Source of the DNA: Alectoria sarmentosa
Lineage: Eukaryota; Ascomycota; Lecanoromycetes; Lecanorales; Parmeliaceae
Direction: 5' to 3'
DNA length: 25,861 bases
Assembly: GCA_009733775.1 (NCBI GenBank)
Contig: WOGZ01000418.1
Coordinates: 1 to 25,861, forward strand
The position numbers and the translations under genes were made by a program. The first letter of the stretch is position 1. Every line of letters begins with the position of its first letter. This document shows positions 9,640 to 19,740 of the stretch, in pieces. A model generated the notes under the pieces. It had not been told where the DNA came from and ran no database searches. It was given only the letters and a program-made list of their open reading frames with translations.

Positions 9640-12600
9640 TAATAAACGAAAAAATAAACGAAAAAGCGATAATAATAATAACGAAAATAACAAAAAATTT
9701 AAATTTAATAATTTTAAATCGAAATCGAAATTTAAAGATTTTAATATATTAAAAACTTATAATAATTGCACGAAAGTGAATTTAAATATTTCAAATTTAA
9801 ATTATTTTGATTTTTATATTATTAAATATATTATTTATAATCGAAATAAATTTTTCGATTATTAATTATTTAAAACGTTTTATATCGTTAAAAAATACGA
9901 TAAAATATTATTAATCGTAATTATAAACATTATTTATATCGAAATTAAAAAGATTAACGATCAAATCGTGATATTGAATTTTAAAAATATTTTACACGTA
10001 TTTAATAATAACTTCAATCTCATTTTTATAAAAACTTTATTTAAAAATAATTATTTTATAAAATTCTCATTTAACGAAATTAAAATTAAACGTAATAAAA
10101 TGCAAATCATTTAACGCGATAATTTTTATATATTCGATAACGAAAATTATTTAACTTTTATTTTAATAATTATTAATATCGAGATTTTCGATTTATAATA
10201 TATTTATATAAAATATCTTAAAAAATAAAATATCGTTTATCTCGAAAATATATTTATTAAAATAAATTTATTTAAATTTTCGACGCTCGAAGACGTTTAT
10301 ATATTTTATATAAAATTAAATCTTTATTTATTATTTTATAAAAGCATTTGATTTTCGATAAATATATTAACGAATTATTTTATCTCGATATTTTTAATCT
10401 TATATTAAACGTCGATATTCGTTCAAATTATCGAATAATATTTAAATTTATAAAAAACGTTAATAAAAGATTTTATATTCATTTCGAAATTTATAAAAAT
10501 AAAACTTTTAATATTTTCAAATTATTTAAAATTAATATTAAATATAACGATTTTATTATTAATTATATTTATAATAACGAAAATATCGTAATTAAAAATC
10601 AAATTTTTAATAACTTTAAATACGATTATAAAATAAAATGAAAATTTATTATTTTTGAAAATTTTTAAATAAATAAGATTTTTGAACGTTTAAATTAAAT
10701 ATTAATAATTAAAATTCACGTTTTATTAATAAATAACGAATTTTCGAAATTTATAATTTTAAAACTTATTGCGATTATTAATTATTTTCGTAATCGTTTA
10801 TTTATTATAAATATAAATAAGATTTTATATAAAAGCGAGCTTAATCGTAAATTTATTTTATTTTATTTAAAACGCATTAAATAAAAAGGCTTTTGCGAAA
10901 AGCGTTAAACTTTTAATATTAATTAAAAAAAGTTCGATAATCGTTATAAAGAAAATCGTTTAATAAATTACGAAAATAATTTTTATTGAATATTTATTCG
11001 AAATAATCGAATTTAACGATATTTTAACGTTAAATAAATAAATTATTATTTTAAAACGCAATCTTTAAATAAAAATTTATTTATCGCAAATTAATGTTTA
11101 ATATCACGTATTAAAATTAATGCGATAATGAAAATTGAATTTATAATAATAATTTTAAATAATATTAATAATAATATTAATAATAAAGCTCTTTTTTTTA
11201 AATTTTTTAAAAACTTTTTTTCGTCGACGATTATTATTAATATCATCATCGCAATTTTAAAAACATTTTCAATTTAACGATTTTTTCAAATATCGAAATC
11301 GTGTATTAAAGAATTTTTTATCGTCGTTATAAACTTAATCTCTGCGAATGCGCAATAAATCTTTTTTATCGAAATCGTTTTCGTCGTTATTATATTCTCA
11401 AAAATTTTAATATTTAATCTCATCGCGTTATTAATTAAAATAAACAATTTCGAATTATTCGAATTTTATATTTATAAAAAAATTATAATAAACGTTTTTT
11501 ATAAAATAAATTAACAATTAAATATAAATAAAAAATATTATTTTTTAATCGATAATAAAATTTAATATTTTTGCAAATTTTTAACAAATCGTAAAGTTTT
11601 GAAAAATAAATAAGTTTATAAATTTAAACGTGAATTGATTAACGAGATAATTCGATATAAAACGCGATAAATAATTTAAAATTATATATAACGCGAAAAT
11701 ATCGACTTTGAAAAAACTTTCGTTTTTATTATTAAATTTATAAATTATAAAGTTATTTTTATTATAATAATTATTTTCGATTTAAAATTAAATTAAATAA
11801 ATATTAAAATCGTATTTTTATACGATAATATCGAAAAAATTATATATATTCGTTAATTTAAAAAATATAAAAACGATATTAATAAAGTTTATCGCTTTAA
11901 AAAAGCGCTTTACGAATTAAAATAATTATTTCGAATTTAATATAACATTATATTTTTTTTTTTCGAAAATTCGAATATCGTTTTTTAATAAAAGATTTCA
12001 AAGTCTTTATTTACGACGAAAAAGAAATTATTATAATTATTTATATCGACGATATTTTTATCGCGAAATCAAATCGATTTATTATTAATAAACTTAAAAA
12101 CGTTTTTAATGTTAAATTTCGAATAATGAATTTAAAATTATATATTTATTATTTAAATATAAAAATAATGCGCGATTATTAAAATCGCATTATAACGTTT
12201 AATTAAAAAAATTATCTCGAAAAGATTTTTAAAAATTATGATATATAAAGTGATCGTGTTAAAATTATCGATATTTTAATAAAAATCTTATATTTGAAAT
12301 TCGTCGTTAAAGATTTCGAAATTATCGAAAAATCTCGATTTTTATATTAATTCGTTATCGATTTTTTAATATACACGATGTTGAATATTCGCTTAAATAT
12401 CGTTTACGTTATTTTTATAATTTCTTATTACATTTTAAATTTTAACGACTTTTATTAAAAATTAATTAAAAAAATTCTCAGATATTTATAAAATATATTA
12501 TATTTTAAATTTATTTATAAAAAGAAACTCGTTTTATTGCGCGAATATATCGACGTCGATTAAATTAATAATTAAGATATTAAACGATTTATTTTTAATT

Positions 12601-13102
12601 ATATATTCAATTTTGATAATGTAATTATAAATTAATTATTTAAATGTTAATTTATAATAACATTATTTATTTGCGAAATCGAATACATTAATTAAATTTA
12701 AATTATTAAAGAGACGATTTAATTCGAAAAACTTTTTAACGATTTTAATTTCGTAATTTTTAAATCGATAATTAACGTTTTTAATAACGATAATGCGATT
12801 TAAATAAAACGCGCTTTTATAATATAAATTTAATTAAAATTCGAAAATTTTATTTTCGCTTTCGTTATCGTTATTTTTTATAATAATTAAAATATTATAA
12901 TTTTAATTAAAAACTCTTAATTTTATAATCGTTTTAAATATATTAATATTTAATATCATTTTGTGCGCGAAAAAATCGTGAATAACGATATCGTTTTAAA
13001 ATACGTTTTTATTAAAAAATAAATCGTCGATGATTTTATAAATTTTTTATTTAAAATTAAATTTGACGTATTTCGTTAAACGCTTAATTTCGAATGAATT
13101 TA
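9640..13102 (+). pseudogene. RIP-degraded copia Gag-Pol polyprotein
   Basis: Domains in order. A basic K-R-K-N-K-R-K stretch at about 9644. A zinc-knuckle remnant at 9758-9805 (Y-N-N-C, the first Cys mutated to Tyr). An aspartic-protease remnant with D-F-Y-I-I-K-Y-I at 9809-9832, where the family has D-S-G-A-[ST]-x-H-[IV]. A gag-pre-integrase zinc motif at about 10195-10300. The integrase core at about 10348-10800 (first Asp in F-Y-L-D-I, second Asp mutated in Y-N-N-E-N, Glu kept in F-E-R-L-N at 10681-10695). Reverse transcriptase at about 11600-12250, with K-A-L-Y-E-L-K and the active site Y-I-D-D-I-F-I-A at 12042-12065. RNase H follows, with Y-I-D-V-D at about 12545, C-E-I-E-Y-I near 12673, Y-H-F-V-R-E and a family-typical end near 13100. 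Many stops arose from CAA, CGA or TGG codons. Only two frame changes were found, near 10340 and in the T-rich stretch near 11980. Confidence 0.9.
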
Positions 13103-14497
13103 AAAATAAATCTCGATTTATTATTTATAAAAAATCAAATTATTCACGTTATAACTTTATTAATTAACTTTTTAATCTTTATTTTTTTAAACGATAACGA
13201 TAATGCTAAATAATTTAACGATAAATTTTTTCAAAAATTTATTTTAAACAATTTCGAAAAATTAAAACATCGCTCAATTATAAAAAAAGATAATCTTTAA
13301 TAAAATTAATTATCTCGCTCATCGCACCTTAAAAGCTTATTAAAATAAATTTCAAATTTTGATATAATTATCTTCGATTATCATTTCTTTAAATTTTTTT
13401 ATTTAAAAATCTTTATTTAAAAAATATAATTATCGATAATATTTATTAAATAAACGATTTAAAAATTTGAGCGATTTAATTTATAAATTTAAAATTCGTT
13501 TTTTATAAACGTAATTTAATAAAATTTAAAGAAATTAAAATAACGTAAAACGATTAATAATTTAAATATCGAAAATTATAAATAATTATCGTTTTTAAAA
13601 TTCGATTATTATCGAATTTGAATTATTTTTTCGAAAAGATTTTTTAAATTAATTTGATCGAAGCGAAGAGATTTATAATTATTTTTTATTCGATTTAAAT
13701 TAATATTATTTTAATTAAAAGCTCGCTCGATATTTTATATTAAATTACGTTTAAAAAACTTAAAAAATGATTTTTTTTTTAAGATTATAATAAATGCTTT
13801 AAAGCGTTATTTAAAAGATTTTTTATATTTAAACTTTTTTTTTATATTTTCATATTTATGATTTTTAAAATTTAAAACGAATATTTATAATATTATTTAC
13901 TTTGCGATCGAGATAAAAATTTACGATTATTATTTAAATTATAATTAAAAATAAAACTTTATTATAATAATTAAATTTATAAAAATAATTATATAATTAT
14001 AAAATAAATAAATTTGACGTTTATTATTATTAAAGATTTTTAACGTTTAATTCGATAATCGCGTTTATCGATTTATTTAAATATAAACGATAAAAATTAA
14101 TACATTAATCGTTATATATTTTACTTTATGAAAATTAATTTAAATCTTTTATAATATATTTATGTTTTCGATATTAATTTTTATATTAATCTTTTATTAT
14201 TTTATTATTATTATTTTATATTATATTATTAATACGTTTATAATATCGTCGCTTTCGAGATTAATAATATCGACGTATATAACTTTTATATCGCTTAAAC
14301 TTTCGACGCTCGCATTTTAAAAGTTAACGTCTTTAATATTTATATCTTCGACGTTTTTAACGCTTACGACGTTTTTAATTCTCGATATTTATATTTTTAA
14401 AATTATTATCTTCGATTCTCATTTTTTAATACTCACATTATAATATTTAAATTTATAAAAAAATATTTTTAATAATTATTTTTTAATACTCTCTTTT

Positions 14498-14762
14498 CGA
14501 TATTTATACTTTAAAATTAATATCTTCGATATTTATTTCTCGATATTTATACTTTAAAATTAATATTTTCGATATTTATTTTTTGATATTTATATTTTAA
14601 AATCGATATTTTCGATATTTTATCTTTCGATATTTATATTTTAAAATCGATATTTTCGATATTTATCTCTTAATGTTTATATTTCAAAATCGATATTTTC
14701 GATATTTATCTCTTAATATTTATACTTTAAAATTAATATTTTCGATATTTATTTTTCGACGT
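14498..14762 (+). repeat. 43-bp tandem repeat, 6 copies
   Basis: The anchor TTAAAAT (TCAAAAT in one copy) occurs at 14511, 14554, 14597, 14641, 14684 and 14727, giving spacings of 43, 43, 44, 43 and 43 bp. The unit is TTCGATATTTAT, a short variable segment, TTAAAAT, then CGATATTTTCGATATT. Differences between copies are mainly C/T and G/A. Degenerate related sequence continues leftwards to about 14300. Confidence 0.85.
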
Positions 14763-15065
14763 TTAAATTCTTATATCGATAAAAAATAATTTATAAATTT
14801 TTCACATCTTTTTTTTTCGATATAATCGTTTTTATATATTTATTAATTATATATTAATCGATTTTTAATATGCATTTAATAACCTAAAAATAAAATTTTC
14901 AAAAAATCGTTTTTTTGCAAAAAGTGAATTTTTTTATATAAAATATTATAACGAATATATTTAAAAAAATATAATCGTTTTCAAATTCTAATATTTTCAT
15001 TTTTATTATTCGCGATTAATTTCATTATCGTTATTTATTAAAAAAGAAAAAAAGAGAAAAAATTA

Positions 15066-15605
15066 TCGTTATCAATTTTATTATCGTTATTCGATGTTTA
15101 TTTTATTTATTCGACGCATATTTTATTATCGTTATTTGATGTTTATTTTATTTATTTAACGCTTATTTTATTATTATTATTTGCTTTTAATTCTCGCGAG
15201 AATCGAAATTCGTATTTTTTAAAAAATATTTATTACGCGTTCGATGATCTCATTGTCGTTATTCGAAAATTATTTCATTATCGTTATTTTACGCTCGACT
15301 CACTATTATTATTTAACATTTATTTTATTATTATTATTTAATTTTGATTTTCGTAAAAATCGAAATTCGTGTTTTATTAAAACATTTTTATTATACGCTC
15401 GAAAATCTTATTATTATTATTCGATATTTATTATACGCTTAATAATTTCATTATTATTATTTAATATTTAATTTAATTATTCGATATTTATTTTATTATT
15501 ATTATTCGATTTTGATTTTCGTGAAAATTTAAATTTAAATTTTTTATACATTTTTATTGTGCGTTCAATAATTTTATTATTATTATTCGACGATTATTTT
15601 ATTTA
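15066..15605 (+). repeat. Nested tandem repeats: 45-bp units and a roughly 160-bp higher-order unit
   Basis: TTATCGTTAT followed by TCGATG or TTGATG and TTTATTTTATTTAT recurs with a 45-bp step (15081 and 15126). A larger unit containing TTCG..AAAATCGAAATTCGT, then an A/T run and ATTACGCGTTCGAT-like sequence, recurs with its CGAAATT core at about 15204, 15361 and 15529, i.e. periods of 157 and 168 bp. Runs of TTATTATTATT separate the units. The open frame at 15244-15471 is a by-product of the repeat. Confidence 0.7.
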
Positions 15606-15766
15606 TTCGACGTTCGACGTTTAAAAAAAAAAGAGAAAAGAAATATAAAAAATGTTAATGTATGCGATTATAAAAAAGATGTGATTTTTTATCTTTATTA
15701 TTTAGTTTTTAGCGTCGTAAATATTGAAATTCGTGATTTTATTACATAATTTTATTCGAATAAAAA

Positions 15767-15884
15767 TGTTAAAATAATTAAGTTCGTTTTATTTTCTTTA
15801 TTCGACTATCGTCGAATATAAGTTTAATAAATTTCATATTTTATATAATATTTTAATCAAGTAATTTATTATTTACTTTTAACA
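15767..15884 (+). repeat. 3' LTR of the copia element (118 bp)
   Basis: It begins TGTTAAAATAATTAAGTTCG and ends CTTTTAACA, with perfect 8-bp inverted termini. It is the same length as the 5' LTR. The purine stretch expected just before it is weak (GAATAAAAA); a better polypurine run (A10GAGAAAAG) lies about 130 bp further upstream, near 15630. Confidence 0.75.
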
Positions 15885-15889
15885 ATTAT

Positions 15890-18715
15890 AAATATTTAAA
15901 AAAGTTAAAAATTTCGTTCGCAGAAAAATAATAAAAAATTAATTCAATTAAAAATAAAAACGAAATCGTATTAATTTTTTATCGTTTAAAAAAGCGTTAT
16001 CGATATTAATTTGCTTAATAACGAAAAAATGAAATTTATATAATATAAAATTAATATAAAATTATTTTAAAAGAGCGAAAAAATCGCATTTAATATTAAA
16101 GTTAAAAAATATATATTTAATAATAATTCGTTTATTTTATATTTATTATTAATTGTTAAAAATAATCGTGCTCGTGAATTTATTATATCGTTTAAATATA
16201 TATTATATTATCGAGTTTTATTCGTTATAATTTTATTATACGACGTTTTTATTATAATTAAATAAAAATATTTTAATATTTAAAAGATTAATTTAAGCGA
16301 GTGTAATTAAATTTTAAATACGATATTCGATAAATTGCAAAATTAAAGGCATAAAAAAGAATTTAACTTAATTTAATATATCGATACGTTTATAATAAAT
16401 TTAATATTATTAAAAAAAAGTTTATTAATATTAAAATCGTTTTAATAATAATTATATATAACGATAAATTTTTAAATAGTAAATTTATAAATTTTATCGA
16501 AATTTTATTAATTTTAAATTTTATTAAATAATTATTTAATATTTAAATTGCGAAAAATGAAATTTATTTTATTATCGTTATTAAATATATTATTCGCGAT
16601 CGCTAAAAGTGTTATAAAAACGATTATAATAATTAAAATTATTTTAAATCGATTTGTTATCTTAAAGATTCGCGCAAATATTATTTTATAATAATTTAAA
16701 ATTTAATTAATTAATTAGCAATTATCGTGATAAATTGAATTAATAAATTTATTATTAATGTATCGTTTATAAGTTTACTTATTAATTAAAAACGTAATTT
16801 GAAAAATAAATAAAAAAAAGAGATTTATAAAAAGACAAATGAAAAAAAAAAACGAAATATAATAATTATATAATCGTATATTTGTTTTCATTATTACGAT
16901 TATTTAACTTTATATATTATTATCGAATTTAATAAATTTTTTTATAAATATTCGTTTTTTTTATCTTAAAATTAAAATTATTAAATGTAATTATTACGTT
17001 TTTTAACGCTTTATTAAACGTGTTTATAATTATAAAATTACGATAATTTCAATTACGATTTTAAAATATAAAATTAATAATTCGATATATATTATTATAA
17101 AATACTTTATTAAATATATAAAATTAAACGTTATATCGCATAATAAAAGAATTTTAAAAAATATAAAAAAGAAGTTATTAAATAAATATTATAAGTTTTA
17201 TTATATTTAATAATAAAAAGACGATAATATTAAGCATAAATAAAAAAAAGTTAAATATCGAATTAAGTATTAAATGCGAATTAATTAATAATATAAACGC
17301 ATTTAAGCGTAAAAAAAAGCTAATTCGCGTTTTAACATATATATATACTTTTATAATCTTTATAATAAAGTTTATTTTACATTTTATTAAAAATAAAAAT
17401 TACGAATAAAATTAATAAACGAAATAAATATTTTATAAAAACGTGAATTTAAATAATATATTATAATGAAAGTATAAAAACGAACGATATAAATAAATAT
17501 TTATAATAACTCATTTTTTTAATATTTTATCGACGTTTATTTCGTTTTTAGCGACGTTTATTTCGTTTCAATTTTTATAATATATTTTACTTTTTCGAAC
17601 AAAATTACTCGCGTTATATCGTCTCTTTTACGTAAAAATAATTAAATTTTAAAAATTATTATATTATTCTTTATCAAAATATAATATAATTATATTTTAA
17701 TATTATTTAATTTACGTTTTAAATATCGAAAACGAGATCTCGATCAAATTAAAATTAAATAAATATAAAAATAAATATTTTAATAAAACTTTTGCATCGT
17801 AATATATATTAACAAATTTCAAATTGTGATAAATCGACGCATTATCGCATATAATTATTAATCGAAATTCGTTTTTTTCGAAATTATCGCAATAAAAGAA
17901 AACGTGATTTCGTACGAAATCGATAAAAATGTTTTAAATAATCGAATTTTAAAGAATTATTCATAATAAATAATCTTTTATAATAAAAATAAATAATATA
18001 TTTTATCTCTTTAATCGCTTGAATTTTTTATTAACTTATAATCGCATATTTAAAAAAACTTATTCGTATTTTTTATTATTTAAAGATTTTAATATTTAAT
18101 TGCTAAAAGTAATAAAATGCTTATTAATTCGTTTATAAATCGTCGATTTATTTAAAAAAATTAATTGATTAGCTCGTTAATTAATTAATATAATAAATTA
18201 ATTGTTATATAAAAAAGTATTACGTTAATTAATTATTTTTCTTATTTGTTTATAAAATTAATTAAAATAATATAAAAAATTTTAAACGATATTTTCGTCG
18301 AAAATGAGATTCAATTAATCGAATAATATATATATTAACTCGTTTAAATATAACATAAAACGCTTTTTAAAATAAACGAATAACTATTTTTTTACGTTTT
18401 AATTAATGATTTTAAAATCTTTATTTAAGTTATTATTTAAAATAAAGACGATATTATATTAAAGTTAATAAAATCTTATTTATATAAAAATAACATATTA
18501 ATGTTATACGAATTAATTAAAATAACATTATTATTATAATTTAATTCGAATTTATATTAAATAAAAGTTCGAATAAGTTTTAAAATAAATAATTGTTAAA
18601 AATTACACGTAAAATCAAATAGTGTTTAAACGTGATTTAAATGAAATTTTAATTATAAAGTTTTAAATATAAATGTATATATGCAAAAGTAAAAAATTAG
18701 ATTACGATTTAATAT
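15890..18715. other. AT-rich RIP-mutated region between the two retroelements
   Basis: Apart from the possible transposase trace at about 16.54-17.06 kb, nothing could be assigned. CpG is again the commonest context of the remaining C and G. No open frame of useful length exists on either strand. Close to the right end (about 18.6-18.7 kb) the sequence is slightly less mutated, with more AG, CA and TG. Confidence 0.6.
16540..17060 (+). pseudogene. Doubtful remnant of a pogo/Fot1-like DDE transposase
   Basis: The plus-strand frame at about 16570-16650 reads L-F-A-I-A-K-S-V-I-K-T-I-I-I-I-K. This resembles the I-S-A-x-G-K-S-x-P-P-x-I-I-x-K-G stretch of pogo-family transposases after C-to-T change. 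About 250 bp later another frame reads Y-I-C-F-H-Y-Y-D-Y-L-T, which could come from the L-x-x-D-G-H-x-S-H-x-T catalytic block. The two pieces need frame changes between them, and no terminal inverted repeats were found. Chance resemblance in AT-rich DNA is a real possibility. Confidence 0.22.
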
Positions 18716-18778
18716 ATTAATGTAAAACTAAGTCGTAAAATTAATTTTAATCGATGATAATGAATTATATCAAATTTG
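18716..18778. repeat. Left terminal direct repeat flanking the gypsy element
   Basis: ATTAATGTAAAACTAAGTCG opens the repeat, followed by TAAAATTAATTTTAATCGATG. Compared with the right copy, nearly all differences in the first 55 bases are C/T or G/A. The polypyrimidine run CTATTCTTTTTTT begins about 10 bp after its right end; on the minus strand that is a purine tract of the kind that precedes a 3' LTR. Confidence 0.6.
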
Positions 18779-19740
18779 AAATTATAATACTATTCTTTTT
18801 TTATAAATTAAACACTTTTGTGATTAAAAAAAAATTAAAATAAATTAAAAAATAGTTATAAGAGAGAAAAGCGTGATATCGCGCTCTTTAAAAATGTTTA
18901 TTATGAATCAATTAAATCAAAAAGGGTTTATCGTGCAATAAAAACAACGATGATTATATTCTTTTATAACTTTACTTACTTTTACAATTTCATAAATTAA
19001 AAAAAATTAAATTCTTTTACTTTATAAACGCAATAAAATATTAATAACGTAATAAAAGATTTTCAATTTTGAGAAATTTTGAAAAACGGATACGAATCGT
19101 TATAATTCGAATATTTATAATAAAAATTTATTATTAAATTTAAATAGTCGATAGCATTCGTAAAAATTTATTAAATAAGCGAATTATCGTTATTATTATA
19201 TTCGATATATTTGATTTTATACATTAAATAACTTTTAAATTTTATTATAAAAAATTTTCGTTTTTTATTTATTTTAAAATTAAAAATCTTTTTCGTCGAG
19301 TGATTCGCTTCGTTTTTATTTATATATATAAAAAAAAAAAAAAATTATCTTTACTTTAATAAAAAATCTTTCGTGACTTAATGTAAAAGTTAAAAATGAA
19401 AAATAAAAAAGACTTTCTTCATCGTATTAAATAAATTGAGCTCGTATATTAAATTATTAATTACTTATACAATTTTAAACGATTTTATATTTTTGTGATT
19501 AAAAGATTTATTGAATTTTATAATTTTAATATTTTAACAATTTAACATAATTAAATTATTTCATCGTAATTTTGATATTAATAAATAACGTTAATTAACG
19601 TATTTTTTTTAAATGTCTCTGACTTAAGTGAATTTCTATTAAATATAAATTCGCATTTCTTTAATCTTTTTTATAAAACTATTCACAATTATAATATCTT
19701 TTTTTACTTTTTAAATAACGTTATTATTTCAAAATGTTAA
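18779..19740 (-). pseudogene. Gypsy integrase C-terminus and 3' untranslated part
   Basis: By position this holds the end of the integrase and the 3' UTR of the gypsy element. I did not follow the frame below 19740 and cannot say whether a chromodomain was present. An A-rich run at about 19330-19344 interrupts the region. The part near 18.8-18.95 kb is less AT-biased than the rest, with GGGTTT and GTGCAAT. Confidence 0.4.

Larger units (their letters stand above)
13103..15766 (+). other. Long non-coding 3' part of the copia element, rich in tandem repeats
   Basis: After the RNase H end the copia frame is lost, and no further domain was found up to the 3' LTR. The left third is plain AT-rich sequence. 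The right half (about 14.2-15.6 kb) is built of 43-bp, 45-bp and roughly 160-bp repeats. Copia elements usually have well under 500 bp here. The extra 2 kb may be an internal expansion, a captured satellite or a nested insertion too decayed to see. Confidence 0.6.
7740..15884 (+). mobile_element. Complete but RIP-inactivated Ty1/copia LTR retrotransposon (8.1 kb)
   Basis: Two 118-bp direct repeats (7740-7857 and 15767-15884) start TGTTAAAA. The right one ends TTTTAACA, an 8-bp terminal inverted repeat; the left one ends TTTTAATA. ATTAT precedes the left repeat (7735-7739) and follows the right one (15885-15889), a candidate 5-bp target duplication. Between them lie, in copia order, zinc knuckle, protease, integrase, reverse transcriptase and RNase H on the plus strand. 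Integrase before RT defines Ty1/copia. The element is long for the family because of a 2.7-kb non-coding 3' part, and its LTRs are very short. A caveat: ATTATAAAT-like sequence follows both repeats, so the repeats might be a few bases longer and the target duplication illusory. Confidence 0.75.

Noticed and set aside
10348..10641. A 97-codon open frame on the plus strand
   Set aside because: It is an undamaged piece of the copia integrase core, not a separate gene; flanking sequence in the same frame continues the domain across stops.
14220..14400. Ser/Thr-rich protein fragment on the plus strand
   Set aside because: The open frame is produced by degenerate 43-bp repeat sequence whose period is not a multiple of three.
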